A DNA stretch of 64,000 nucleotides from an uncultured Clostridia bacterium (GCA_944381135.1 CALWJY010000007.1:1-64000), one strand, 5' to 3'; counted from the first letter of the stretch, positions 1 through 8,464 are shown. The notes: generated by a model not told the origin, from the letters alone. Numbers and translations: made by a program.

Positions 1-1
1 T

Positions 2-187
2 GTTGATATGGAATATGTTTCAATGGAGACCTATTTGACCAATGGCACTGACAGAATTGAAACGGGTGGAGGTTTTACAATCTCAATTTACGGAAGTCTT
101 GGGGACGAATATGACCTTGTGTTTGAATTGACAAACAGCCTTGGGCAAACATTGACAAAAACCTTTCATGTCTTTGTGAAAATTTAA
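2..187 (+). CDS. C-terminal end of a probable surface/secreted protein (5' truncated)
   Basis: An open frame enters from the left edge and stops at TAA 185-187, giving 61 residues. The piece alternates hydrophobic and polar residues and contains Thr/Gly-rich strands (for example FTISIYGSLGDEYDLVFELT), which is the look of an Ig-like or other beta-sandwich module. It ends in FHVFVKI with no LPXTG motif and no transmembrane tail. Giant beta-rich surface proteins occur elsewhere in this window, so it is probably the end of another one. Function cannot be assigned from this fragment. A strong terminator follows at once. Confidence 0.6.
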   Translation, partial: VDMEYVSMETYLTNGTDRIETGGGFTISIYGSLGDEYDLVFELTNSLGQTLTKTFHVFVKI

Positions 188-194
188 AAAATTT

Positions 195-220
195 AGATGT
201 GATTTTTCACATCTTTTTTT
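195..220 (+). terminator. Intrinsic terminator after the truncated surface protein
   Basis: The 7-bp stem AGATGTG/CACATCT has a 6-nt loop and is followed by a run of seven T. It lies 8 bases after the stop codon of the preceding frame. Confidence 0.85.
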
Positions 221-274
221 GTTTTGGCTTTATCATTCTTTTGCCAAAAATCTTTTGTCAAAACCTTTAATTTC

Positions 275-303
275 TTGGTTTTGATGCATGGATATGATAT
301 AAT
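275..303 (+). promoter_or_regulatory. folD promoter, predicted leaderless
   Basis: TTGGTT (275-280), a 17-bp spacer, then an extended -10 TGaTATAAT with the hexamer at 298-303. The ATG of folD is at 310, exactly where transcription should start, and no Shine-Dalgarno sequence lies between. The mRNA is therefore predicted to be leaderless. Confidence 0.75.
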
Positions 304-309
304 TTTGAT

Positions 310-1164
310 ATGGAAATTTTAAACGGAAAAACATTTTCGGCAGAAATCAAAGCAAAGGTCAAAGAAGATGTGGAGGAATTTTGCAAAAATCACAAAACTC
401 CACTTCTTGCTTGTATCATTGTGGAGGGCAACAAGGCAAGCGAAATTTATGTGGCGTCAAAACAGCGTGCTTGTGAGGCGTGTGGACTACTTTCAAAGGT
501 TGTGAGGCTGCCAGAAGATGTCACGCAAAATCAACTTGAAAAAGTCATCTCAAATTTGAATGAGGATGAATCGGTTTCGGCAATATTGTTGCAGTTGCCG
601 CTTCCAAAACAACTTGACAGCAATCGCGCAATCAATGCAATCAGTCCAGAAAAAGATGTGGACTGTTTGACAAATCAAAATCTTGGGAAGTTGTTTGCTG
701 GAAACTCCAATTTTGCACCTTGCACAGCAACAGGAATCATCAAACTTTTGGAAAGATATGGCATTCAAATTGAGGGCAAAAATGCTGTTGTGATTGGCAG
801 AAGTTTGCTTGTTGGCAGAAGTGTGGCATCACTTTTGGAGCATAAAAATGCCACTGTCACCATTTGTCACAGCAAGACGAAAAACATGGAAGAAATCATA
901 AAACAAGCGGACATTCTGGTGGTTGCAGTTGGAAAAGCACACATGATTGGCGCCGATTTTGTCAAAGAGGGCGCTGTTGTTGTGGATGTTGGAATAAACC
1001 GAATTGACGAAAAACTTTTGGGTGATGTCGATTTTGAAAATGTCAAAGAAAAATGTTCCTACATCACACCCGTGCCGGGCGGAGTTGGACCTCTCACAGT
1101 TGCGTGTCTTATGGAAAACACTTTGACTCTTGCAAAATTGCAAGCAAGCAAAAATTTGAAATGA
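310..1164 (+). CDS. folD: FolD: methylenetetrahydrofolate dehydrogenase / methenyltetrahydrofolate cyclohydrolase
   Basis: A bifunctional cytosolic enzyme that interconverts 5,10-methylene-THF, 5,10-methenyl-THF and 10-formyl-THF. At 284 residues it has the usual family length. Visible signatures are the YxxxK active-site motif (Y47, K51), the folate-site stretch DVDCLT, the Rossmann segment GRSLLVGRS and the C-terminal PVPGGVGPLT motif. Start: the ATG at 310 coincides with the predicted transcription start and has no ribosome-binding site, so translation is probably leaderless. It heads a one-carbon block with folA, glyA and thyA; its product methylene-THF is the methyl donor for ThyA. The identity is clear from the motifs. 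Confidence 0.97.
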   Translation: MEILNGKTFSAEIKAKVKEDVEEFCKNHKTPLLACIIVEGNKASEIYVASKQRACEACGLLSKVVRLPEDVTQNQLEKVISNLNEDESVSAILLQLPLPKQLDSNRAINAISPEKDVDCLTNQNLGKLFAGNSNFAPCTATGIIKLLERYGIQIEGKNAVVIGRSLLVGRSVASLLEHKNATVTICHSKTKNMEEIIKQADILVVAVGKAHMIGADFVKEGAVVVDVGINRIDEKLLGDVDFENVKEKCSYITPVPGGVGPLTVACLMENTLTLAKLQASKNLK

Positions 1165-1233
1165 TGTGAAAACAAAACCTGCGTTCAAAAAGTGGTTTTA
1201 ATATTACGAATAAAGAATAAAAATGGAGGAAAG

Positions 1234-1731
1234 ATGAATCTTATTGTTGCAGTCACAAAAAACTATGCAATTGGAAAAGACAACAAACTGCTTTTTCATT
1301 TGCCGTTAGATTTGAAATTTTTTAAAGAAAAAACAACAGGAAAAGTGGTGATTATGGGTGAGAGGACCTATCTTTCACTGCCAAAACGTCCTCTTCCAAA
1401 CCGCACAACCATTGTTCTGAGTGACAACATGGCATTTGAGGCGCCGGGAGCAAAAGTTGTTCACACGCTGCAAGATCTCTTTGCCGAAATCAAAAATCAC
1501 AAAAGTGAAGATGTTTTTGTGTGCGGAGGTGCAAGCATATACAATCTTCTTATGGACTTTTGCGATGTGGCATATGTGACTGTTGTGAATGAAATTGTGC
1601 CAGCAGACACCTACATAAACAATGTTGAAGAGCACGGTTTCAAACTTGAAAGTTCAAGCGAAGAAATGCAAGAAAATGGACACACTTTCAGTTTCAAAAC
1701 TTATATCAACAAAAGCCCAAAAAAGTTTTAG
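1234..1731 (+). CDS. folA: FolA: dihydrofolate reductase
   Basis: Reduces dihydrofolate to tetrahydrofolate with NADPH, recycling the DHF made by ThyA. At 165 residues it has the normal length for the chromosomal enzyme. It opens with MNLIVAVTKNYAIGKDNKLL; the catalytic acid is D26 in HLPLDLKFF, and MGERTYLSLP and VFVCGGASIYN form the cofactor site. The start chosen is the ATG at 1234 because an aGGAGGa ribosome site sits just upstream; a longer in-frame opening from 1192 has none. It lies 69 bases after folD on the same strand, so it is likely co-transcribed with it. Confidence 0.97.
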   Translation: MNLIVAVTKNYAIGKDNKLLFHLPLDLKFFKEKTTGKVVIMGERTYLSLPKRPLPNRTTIVLSDNMAFEAPGAKVVHTLQDLFAEIKNHKSEDVFVCGGASIYNLLMDFCDVAYVTVVNEIVPADTYINNVEEHGFKLESSSEEMQENGHTFSFKTYINKSPKKF

Positions 1732-1824
1732 AATTTGCAAAAAGAAAAATATGTGCAATTTTTCAGCGGAAATTTTTAAGGTTTTAAAAAGTGAAAAAGA
1801 TTTAAAAAAACTTTTAAAAGAAGT

Positions 1825-1854
1825 TTGCAAACTTTAGGATGCGCGTGCTACAAT
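1825..1854 (+). promoter_or_regulatory. Probable glyA promoter
   Basis: TTGCAA (1825-1830), an 18-bp spacer, then TACAAT (1849-1854) preceded by TG (extended -10). It lies about 34 bases before the glyA start. Confidence 0.6.
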
Positions 1855-1887
1855 TCATGCGAGAGAAAATCAAAAGGAGGAAACAAA

Positions 1888-3117
1888 ATGAATCTTAACA
1901 AATTGAAAGTGGTGGACAAAGAAGTTTATGATGCAATCAAGAAAGAGGAAAAGCGTCAAAAACAGCACATCGAACTTATTGCCAGCGAAAACCTCACAAG
2001 TGAGGCGGTGCGCGAGGCGGTTTCAAGCGTGTTGACAAACAAATATGCGGAAGGATATCCAGGAAAGAGATATTATTGCGGTTGCGAAAATGTGGACGTG
2101 ATTGAAAGTTTGGCAATTGAGCGCGCAAAAAAACTTTTCCATGCAGAACATGCAAATGTGCAGCCACACTCTGGTGCAAACGCCAACTTTGCGGTTTATA
2201 TGGCACTTTGCAAGCCGGGTGACACAATTTTGGGAATGTCACTTCCGGCAGGCGGACACTTGACGCATGGCACAAAAGTGAATGCTTCGGGCAAGGTTTT
2301 CAACGCGGTGTCTTATGGGCTGAACACAGAAACCGAACTTATTGACTATGACGAAGTGGAGCGTTTGGCAAAAGAACATCATCCAAAAGTGATTGTTGCG
2401 GGTGCAAGCGCATATCCTCGGAAAATTGATTTCAAGCGCTTCCGCGAAATTGCCGACAGCGTGGGGGCATATCTCATGGTGGATATGGCTCACATTGCAG
2501 GGCTTGTGGCAGCAGGGCTTCATCCAAACCCATGTGAAGTGGCAGATGTTGTGACAACCACAACGCACAAGACCTTGCGCGGGCCAAGAGGAGGGCTTAT
2601 TCTTTGTAAGGCAGAACTTGGAAAGAAAATTGACAGTGCGGTTTTTCCGGGCACACAAGGCGGACCACTTGAACACATCATTGCAGGAAAAGCGGTTTGC
2701 TTAAAAGAGGCGCTTCAACCAGAATTTAAGGAATATCAAAAACAAGTTGTCAAAAATTGCAGTGTTTTGGCAAAAGAACTTCAAAAACTTGGTTTCAGAC
2801 TTGTTTCCGGAGGCACAGACAATCACCTTGTGCTTGTCGATTTGACACCTTTTGGTGTGACAGGCAAAGAGGCATCCGACCTTTTGCATGAGGCAAACAT
2901 CACAACAAACAAAAACTCCATACCAAATGAAAAATTAAGTCCAACCGTGACAAGCGGGCTTCGTCTTGGAACTCCAGCCGTCACAACACTTGGAATGAAA
3001 GAAGAAGAAATGAAAATCATTGCAAGAATGATTCATCGTATCGTCACCGAAAAAGATAAGGCGGTGAAAGAGGTCAGAGCGCAAGTGATTGAACTTATGA
3101 AAAAGTTTGTCAAATGA
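1888..3117 (+). CDS. glyA: GlyA: serine hydroxymethyltransferase
   Basis: A PLP enzyme converting serine plus THF to glycine plus 5,10-methylene-THF, the main source of one-carbon units for folD and thyA. At 409 residues it is full length. Diagnostic stretches are [10 protein letters not shown], the glycine-rich [19 protein letters not shown] region (here [10 protein letters not shown]), [13 protein letters not shown], and [14 protein letters not shown], in which K228 is the PLP-binding lysine. The ATG at 1888 follows a perfect AAAGGAGG site; the frame continues 21 codons upstream without ribosome-site support. It is separated from folA by 156 bases that include its own promoter. A weak hairpin with a T run follows. 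Confidence 0.97.
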   Translation: MNLNKLKVVDKEVYDAIKKEEKRQKQHIELIASENLTSEAVREAVSSVLTNKYAEGYPGKRYYCGCENVDVIESLAIERAKKLFHAEHANVQPHSGANANFAVYMALCKPGDTILGMSLPAGGHLTHGTKVNASGKVFNAVSYGLNTETELIDYDEVERLAKEHHPKVIVAGASAYPRKIDFKRFREIADSVGAYLMVDMAHIAGLVAAGLHPNPCEVADVVTTTTHKTLRGPRGGLILCKAELGKKIDSAVFPGTQGGPLEHIIAGKAVCLKEALQPEFKEYQKQVVKNCSVLAKELQKLGFRLVSGGTDNHLVLVDLTPFGVTGKEASDLLHEANITTNKNSIPNEKLSPTVTSGLRLGTPAVTTLGMKEEEMKIIARMIHRIVTEKDKAVKEVRAQVIELMKKFVK

Positions 3118-3122
3118 AATTG

Positions 3123-3140
3123 GCGTCAGTGACGTTTTTT
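3123..3140 (+). terminator. Short palindrome with T run after glyA
   Basis: CGTC-AGT-GACG hairpin (4-bp stem, triloop) followed by six T, starting 6 bases after the glyA stop. The same GCGTC-ANT-GACGC palindrome recurs at 3186, 3459, 9503 and 46648, so this terminator may be a co-opted piece of the repeat family. Confidence 0.55.
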
Positions 3141-3173
3141 ATGAGGAGTGGTCATTAATAAAAACAAATTTTG

Positions 3174-3525
3174 AGATTCTTCGACAGCGTCAGTGACGCT
3201 TTCTGTTTATGATCATTTTAATCTATATTCTGTCACCCTGAGCGTAGTCGAAGGGTCACAAGCAAATAAAAAGAGATTCTTCGACACGACTTTTGAAAGA
3301 GTGAGTTTTTTTAACAAACCAATTTCAAAAGTCGGCTCAGAATGACTGAAAAGGATGAGATTCTTCGACACAGCCTGTCGGCTGGCTCAGAATGACGGGT
3401 GATAGATTATTTATTGTTAAAAGAAAAGACTATTTAAGAATTTAGAATAGTATAAAAAGCGTCATTGACGCCTCAGAATGACGAGATGAAATTAAAAAGT
3501 GGCAATGCCAACCTTAGAATGACAA
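3174..3525 (+). repeat. Cluster of REP-like palindromic repeats (block 1)
   Basis: A non-coding stretch made of tandem units of the form GAGATTCTTCGAC - variable hairpin - GGCTCAGAATGAC, with one unit in reverse orientation (CCCTGAGCGTAGTCGAAGGG at 3237-3256). The inner hairpins differ between units but each is self-complementary: AGCGTC-AGT-GACGCT, a 12-bp CGACTTTTGAAA/TTTCAAAAGTCG stem, and CAGCC-TGTC-GGCTG. The last part (about 3356-3487) is closely similar to 9384-9541. Motifs of the TTCTTCGAC...CTCAGAATGAC kind are common dispersed intergenic repeats in many bacteria; transposition in trans is an inference. No gene is supported here. Confidence 0.85.
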
Positions 3526-3614
3526 GAAAGGAGACAATGTTTCAACAATTTTAGAACCATAAAAAATAAACAAATCAAAACACAAAAAATTAACAAAAAA
3601 TTTTGTTTGGGCGG

Positions 3615-3644
3615 TTGACAAAACAAAAGCGTGTGTGATATGCT
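3615..3644 (+). promoter_or_regulatory. Promoter for the 3680 gene
   Basis: TTGACA (3615-3620), an 18-bp spacer and TGaTATGCT (hexamer 3639-3644, extended -10). It lies just after the repeat block and about 36 bases before the chosen start. Confidence 0.65.
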
Positions 3645-3679
3645 GATGCTTAGAGAATGTTATGACAAATGGAGGGGAT

Positions 3680-4219
3680 ATGCCAGAACTTCTTAAAGCA
3701 GACATCATCATTGCCAAGACATGCATAGACAAATTTAATTCATTGAAAGAAACATATGGACAGCAAAAGACAGATGAACAGCTCATCGACATGATTTCCA
3801 TTTCAAAACAAGATTTGTTTGGCACAGAATGGATTTGCAGAAGAGCAGGGTTTGTGATTGACCCTAATGTGAATTATTTTTCTTATTTGAATTATTTTAA
3901 AGATGTGTTCAAGTTGAAGCCAGAAAACAAATTTCGTCTTGTTACCGAGGGGTTGAAAGACGAAAAAGGGCAAATCAACTTGAGCGCATTTTTTGTTGGA
4001 ATGTTTGTGCCACACTATTATTCTTCCGTCACATTCAACGCGTTTGAGTTTGAGGAAAGGGATGCCTATCGCACCAATGGACCATGGGCGAGATATTCTT
4101 GGGAAAGATATTCCACTTCAAACTTTCACATACCGGGTGAAAGAACGAACAATGCCTATTCAAATCCAAGAGAGGATGCGGGCGTCAAAATTCATCCATC
4201 ACTTTTCCAAAAAAACTGA
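3680..4219 (+). CDS. Hypothetical protein, 179 residues
   Basis: I do not recognise the family. The N-terminal half is predicted helical, with charged stretches such as FNSLKETYGQQKTDEQLIDM; the C-terminal half is rich in aromatic residues (Tyr, Phe, Trp) and ends in a polar, Asn/Pro-rich tail. There is no signal peptide and no transmembrane segment, so it should be cytosolic. Start: the ATG at 3680 is 4 bases after GGAGG; an in-frame ATG at 3662 has no ribosome site. It is followed 54 bases later by the HD-domain gene and then thyA, so a role in nucleotide metabolism is possible by context only. The promoter just upstream suggests it starts a transcript that runs into thyA. Confidence 0.75.
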   Translation: MPELLKADIIIAKTCIDKFNSLKETYGQQKTDEQLIDMISISKQDLFGTEWICRRAGFVIDPNVNYFSYLNYFKDVFKLKPENKFRLVTEGLKDEKGQINLSAFFVGMFVPHYYSSVTFNAFEFEERDAYRTNGPWARYSWERYSTSNFHIPGERTNNAYSNPREDAGVKIHPSLFQKN

Positions 4220-4273
4220 AAAAATTTGAAATTTTGGGTGAGTGGAGACAAAAAATAAAAAAAGGAAAAACAA

Positions 4274-4945
4274 ATGGACGAGAAATTTGAAAACATATGC
4301 AAATTCTATTCCACCATCCACAAACTTAAAACGCTTTTGAGAACGGGTTGGTTGGAATGGAATGTGAATGCAGACCGCTTTGAAAGCGTGGCGGAACACA
4401 TCTATGGCACGCAGATGTTGGCGTTTGCGGTGAACAGCGAATTTAACCTTGGGCTTGACATTGAAAAGGTGGTTTTCATGCTTGCTTTTCATGAAATTGG
4501 AGAAGCAATCATTGGTGATGTCACGCCTGTGGATGGTGTTCCGAGAGAGGTTAAGCACGAGGTTGAAAGGCGGGCAGTGCAAAAAGTTTTGGAGACTCTT
4601 GAAAGCGGTGCCGAAATTTTAAAATTGTTTGACGAATTTGAAGCAAATCAAACCAAGGAGGCAATTTTTGCCGAAATCATCGATCACTTTGAAGCCAATT
4701 TTCAGATGAAATATTATGAAGAAAGTGGTTGCACAGACATAAACAAGGCGGGCATTGAGGCAAAAGAACTGATGAAGCAAAAGGAATTTAAGGACGAAAA
4801 AAGTCTTGCAAACCTCTGGATTAAAAAATATGTTAAGCGAGAGTTGTCTGAAGAGTCAAAAGACAAGGCTTTTACGGAACTTGCAGAGTTCATTTGCACA
4901 AACTCCATTTTCAAGAACGAGACCAACATCGAAGACCTTGAATAA
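4274..4945 (+). CDS. HD-domain phosphohydrolase, YfbR/HDDC2-like (5'-deoxynucleotidase type)
   Basis: 223 residues, cytosolic, helical. The metal site of the HD superfamily is visible: H42 in SVAEHIYGTQ, then H73-E74 in AFHEIGEAIIGD, with D82 after it. In the YfbR/HDDC2 group this fold dephosphorylates deoxynucleoside monophosphates. The usual His-Asp doublet is His-Glu here; Glu can still bind metal, and I believe HE versions exist in Bacillota, but this is from memory. The position directly upstream of thyA fits control of dUMP/dCMP pools, which is an inference. The ATG at 4274 follows an AAAGGAAA ribosome site. Sure of the superfamily, less sure of the substrate. Confidence 0.82.
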   Translation: MDEKFENICKFYSTIHKLKTLLRTGWLEWNVNADRFESVAEHIYGTQMLAFAVNSEFNLGLDIEKVVFMLAFHEIGEAIIGDVTPVDGVPREVKHEVERRAVQKVLETLESGAEILKLFDEFEANQTKEAIFAEIIDHFEANFQMKYYEESGCTDINKAGIEAKELMKQKEFKDEKSLANLWIKKYVKRELSEESKDKAFTELAEFICTNSIFKNETNIEDLE

Positions 4946-5105
4946 AGAGTTATGCGGTTTGAGTCGAAAAACTTGGTTCTTGACAACAAGGCTGAGGTGT
5001 GATATATTTAAATCAACAAACAAAAAACAAAGCAACAAACGGGGCATTGAAACGAAAAATTTTAAACGCTTCAACAAAAAATTTCACATAAGAGAAGGAG
5101 GAAAA

Positions 5106-6326
5106 ATGAGCAGAGCAGATTGGATTTATCTTAAAACCACAAACAAAATTTTGAAAATGGGGTCTTGGGACACAAAAGAGGTGGTCAGACCAATTTGGGA
5201 GGACGGCACAAAGGCGCACACAGCAAAAGTTTTTGCTGTCAACAATGTTTATGACCTTGCAAAAGAATTTCCGATTGTCACACTGAGATTCACAAATTGG
5301 AAAGCGGCAATTGATGAGATTTTGTGGATTTGGCAACTTAAAAGCAACAATGTCAACGACCTCAACAGTCACATTTGGGATCAGTGGGCAGACAAAACCG
5401 GAAGCATTGGCAAAGCATATGGCTGGCAGGTGGCACAAAAATCCATCTATAAAGACGGCGAGTTTGACCAAATTGACCGTGTGATTTGGTATCTTCAAAA
5501 CCAACCTGCTTTCAGAAGCATGGTGACCGAACTTTTTGTGCATAAAGATTTGCACGAAATGGGACTCTATCCTTGTGTGCACGGCATGCAATTTGACGTC
5601 ACTGACGGAAAACTGAACTTGTTTTTGAATCAACGCTCCAACGACACTTTGGCAGCGGGCAGTTGGAACGTGGTGCAATATGCGGCACTTGTCTACATGC
5701 TTGCTCAGGTGTGTGATTTGAAGCCGGGCGTGCTTTCGCATATGATTGTCAACAGTCACATCTATGACCGCCACGTGCCTTTCATTGTGGATATCACACT
5801 TTCGCGTGCAAAGTTGATTGAAGAAAGGTTGCAGAATTTTGATTTAAGCGTTGCAAAAAGCAAACTTTCAGAAGAGGACTTTGAGGCTTTCAAAGAATTT
5901 GTTGAAAAGGTTAAGGCGAACAAGGCGGATTTTGCAAATCTTCTTGACGAGGCAAGAGAAATGGAAGTCAAAGTTGGAAGATATGACTTGCCAAAGGATG
6001 ACACAAATCATCTTGATTTCAGCAAGAATCTAATTGACTTTGAAGCATATTGCAAGCGCGTGACGGCAACAGAGGCTTTCAAAAAGGCTGGCATGATTGT
6101 GGAGGAAATGTTCAATCGTCCAGATTTTGACGAGGTTTTGGGCTTTGCTTCTCCAAAACTTGTGCTTGACCCAAAAGTGAAAAACTTTTATGATTTCAAA
6201 TCACCAAAAATGAAAGATTCGAATGGCAAAATTGTGGATAACCCAGAAAGCAGTTTCCAAGTGAAAGACTACACCTATCAAAAGGATGGTGTCAAACTTC
6301 AAGCAAGAGTGCCTGTTGCAAAATAA
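5106..6326 (+). CDS. thyA: ThyA: thymidylate synthase with a large C-terminal insertion
   Basis: Methylates dUMP to dTMP using 5,10-methylene-THF, releasing DHF for FolA. It belongs to the Clostridium-type ThyA group (WEDGTKAHTAKVF near residue 31 in place of the RTGTG motif). Catalytic C157 is in LYPCVHGMQF, the dUMP-binding QRSND is at 176-180, and HIYDRH is at 218-223. At 406 residues it is far longer than the usual 260-290: about 110 mostly helical, charged residues (roughly 236-347) are inserted before the conserved end, PKLVLDP...NFYDF...RVPVAK. The conserved tail is kept, so the enzyme is probably active. The ATG at 5106 follows AAGGAGG; upstream frame extension has no support. It ends at a terminator. 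Confidence 0.95.
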   Translation: MSRADWIYLKTTNKILKMGSWDTKEVVRPIWEDGTKAHTAKVFAVNNVYDLAKEFPIVTLRFTNWKAAIDEILWIWQLKSNNVNDLNSHIWDQWADKTGSIGKAYGWQVAQKSIYKDGEFDQIDRVIWYLQNQPAFRSMVTELFVHKDLHEMGLYPCVHGMQFDVTDGKLNLFLNQRSNDTLAAGSWNVVQYAALVYMLAQVCDLKPGVLSHMIVNSHIYDRHVPFIVDITLSRAKLIEERLQNFDLSVAKSKLSEEDFEAFKEFVEKVKANKADFANLLDEAREMEVKVGRYDLPKDDTNHLDFSKNLIDFEAYCKRVTATEAFKKAGMIVEEMFNRPDFDEVLGFASPKLVLDPKVKNFYDFKSPKMKDSNGKIVDNPESSFQVKDYTYQKDGVKLQARVPVAK

Positions 6327-6398
6327 GAAAAAGCGCAAGGGGAAAATGGCGAAAATTCACTTTGTTCAGATTTTATTTTAACACATAAGATTTCATTT

Positions 6399-6423
6399 AA
6401 ACGCAGTTAAAACTGCGTTTTTT
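6399..6423 (+). terminator. Intrinsic terminator after thyA
   Basis: Perfect stem AAACGCAGTT/AACTGCGTTT with a short AA loop, running into six T. It closes the folate/thymidylate block. Confidence 0.85.
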
Positions 6424-6529
6424 ATTGCTGAAAACTTTTTCCAATCAGTTTGTTTTGCTTATGAGCCAACTGTGATTTAGATTTATGGAATGAATTTTGA
6501 AAGTTTTTTTGAGGAAAACTGCGCAATGG

Positions 6530-6559
6530 TTAGGTAAAAAGAAATTTTTGTGATAAAAT
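6530..6559 (+). promoter_or_regulatory. Possible promoter of the 6602 lipoprotein gene
   Basis: TGaTAAAAT extended -10 (hexamer 6554-6559) with a weak TTAGGT at 6530-6535 and an 18-bp spacer. Confidence 0.5.
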
Positions 6560-6601
6560 ATTTTTAAATATGATTGCAACTTCAAAACTCAAGGAGGAAA
6601 A

Positions 6602-8464
6602 ATGAAAAAACTTTTTGTCGGCATTTTTGTTTGTTGCTTGATGTTGTTTTCGGGTGTTGCACTCAGCGCATGCGGAAGTTCGGACAGAGAAATTTACATA
6701 AATTTTGAAGATATTGGGGCAAGAGCCGTTGTTTCTGTTGCAGGCAATCCTGTTGAAACCAACGAAGACGGAGCGTATGTTGTTGCAGACCAATCAAATG
6801 TTCGTGTTGAGATTTATTCCACCATGTTTGGTGTTGACTTTTCAAATGTTGGTGTCACAATCAATGGCGAAAGAAACGATTTTTTTGCCGATGAAGAATA
6901 TGAGGCGCTTGCGGGTGATGATGAAAAGTTTGTGGGATATTTCCTTTTGCCAAGGCTTTCTGAAAATGTCGAGATAAACATTTTTGGCATTGACGCCATG
7001 ACTTCAACTTTCACTTTTGAAGTGCCACAAGAGATGTCGGAAGACATCATTGAAAAACTTCAAAATGTCGATGTCAATTTGTCCGTCACCGAAGGGGAAT
7101 ATGTCAATCTTTACACATTTCTCACAGGAAGCGAAGTAAAAACCTATACGCGTTTTCTTGACAACGAGGTTGGCACAATCAACACACATAACACTCTTAG
7201 AGTGCGTTTTGATGTTGAAGATATGTTCAACACAAGCCAAAGTTTTTTTAAAATAAGATTTGAAGATGGCACAGAAAGAGACATGCATTCTTTTGAAGAA
7301 TTGAATGGAGAAACCTATGTAAATTTTGGTGACCTTGGCTATGATGACTCTTATACAATTCTTTTGAATTTTGATGCGCTGGAATATATGTCATATTCCA
7401 TCACACCTCCTGAAGAAAATTTGACCTTCACGATTTCTTTGGAAAGCGCTTTAGACTTTCAAAATGGTGGAACAATTGTTGTTGACAAGACTTTGCAAGA
7501 GGTTGCAAATTATGACGCAATGATGGTTTCTGCAAACGACCTTCAACTTGAAAAAATTGAAGACACAACAAGTCAGGCAAAATTTGCAGTTCCTGCAGGC
7601 AATTCCCCAAGCACAACGGGCGGTGAGGGCACTTTTGTTGTGACTGTTCAAGGCATAACATACAACCAACCAACGCACACCGTTGGGGTGTATTCTGAAG
7701 CGCAAAACTATGAAAATTTTGCAACAATGAAAATTGGAGATGTTTTGTCAAACGAAGAAGATGTGCAGTGGCTTGGAATGACGGATGACGGTGTTGCTTT
7801 GACGCTGGATGGGCGCACAGTTGGTGTGGATTGGTCATATCAAACCTTTGCAGATGGCTATAAGACCCCATTTGACCTGTATGACTATGATGTTCTTGTT
7901 GGGTCTCTTGTCACATTCAATCTTGAAGAGGTTTTAAGTGAAGCAACAGCAAACTTCACCACCATGGAAGATGTGACAACCGAAGTGGAGGACGGCTTCA
8001 CACTTTCTGCCAAGTTTAATGATGAAACAGGTTGTTTTGACAGTTTCAGATTGACTTTTGCTTGCACGCGGAATGTCATTGTAAACTTCAGAAATTTTGT
8101 TTTTGTGGACAAAACTGTGAATGTTGGATTCAACTTTGAAGATGAACGACTTGTCAGTGCGGTGGAATATCAAATTGTTTCAGATGGCAGCACTTTGGAT
8201 GATTCAAGCTGGAGAGCGCTTGCTTTAAACATTTTGGAAGAAGAAACTGTGCAATATGGGAATATAATCGCGTTTAGATTTTCAAGCTCAAGAGGAAATG
8301 CTTTCATGCCAGAAGAATTTGCAATTGAAAACGAAGACCTTGTTTCTTCATATGGATTTTCCACTTCTTCAGACAGCGCCACCGAGAGACTGATTTTGAC
8401 TTACACAATTTCAGACTATCTGTGGTTGACGGACAGCATGGATTTTGTGCTTATCAAAGTGTAG
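6602..8464 (+). CDS. Large lipoprotein of unknown function (620 residues)
   Basis: A type II signal peptide is clear: MKK, a hydrophobic core, and the lipobox LSAC near residue 23, followed by GSSD. The mature protein should be lipid-anchored on the outer face of the membrane. It is acidic, rich in Asp/Glu/Phe/Thr and in alternating beta-strand patterns, with no motif I recognise; several segments (for example around residues 240-285 and 480-560) read like Ig-type strands. Start: the ATG at 6602 follows AAGGAGGAAAA. Long acidic lipoproteins recur in this window (10883, 32590, 51042), suggesting an elaborate cell surface. Function unknown. Confidence 0.85.
   Translation: MKKLFVGIFVCCLMLFSGVALSACGSSDREIYINFEDIGARAVVSVAGNPVETNEDGAYVVADQSNVRVEIYSTMFGVDFSNVGVTINGERNDFFADEEYEALAGDDEKFVGYFLLPRLSENVEINIFGIDAMTSTFTFEVPQEMSEDIIEKLQNVDVNLSVTEGEYVNLYTFLTGSEVKTYTRFLDNEVGTINTHNTLRVRFDVEDMFNTSQSFFKIRFEDGTERDMHSFEELNGETYVNFGDLGYDDSYTILLNFDALEYMSYSITPPEENLTFTISLESALDFQNGGTIVVDKTLQEVANYDAMMVSANDLQLEKIEDTTSQAKFAVPAGNSPSTTGGEGTFVVTVQGITYNQPTHTVGVYSEAQNYENFATMKIGDVLSNEEDVQWLGMTDDGVALTLDGRTVGVDWSYQTFADGYKTPFDLYDYDVLVGSLVTFNLEEVLSEATANFTTMEDVTTEVEDGFTLSAKFNDETGCFDSFRLTFACTRNVIVNFRNFVFVDKTVNVGFNFEDERLVSAVEYQIVSDGSTLDDSSWRALALNILEEETVQYGNIIAFRFSSSRGNAFMPEEFAIENEDLVSSYGFSTSSDSATERLILTYTISDYLWLTDSMDFVLIKV

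Noticed and set aside
3174..3525. Repeat block considered as a CRISPR array
   Set aside because: Units are irregular in spacing and orientation, and the spacers are palindromes rather than unique sequences.
5013..5774. Minus-strand 253-residue open frame opposite thyA
   Set aside because: Shadow of the real thyA gene; Cys/His/Phe-rich composition typical of reverse-strand frames here, with no start signal.
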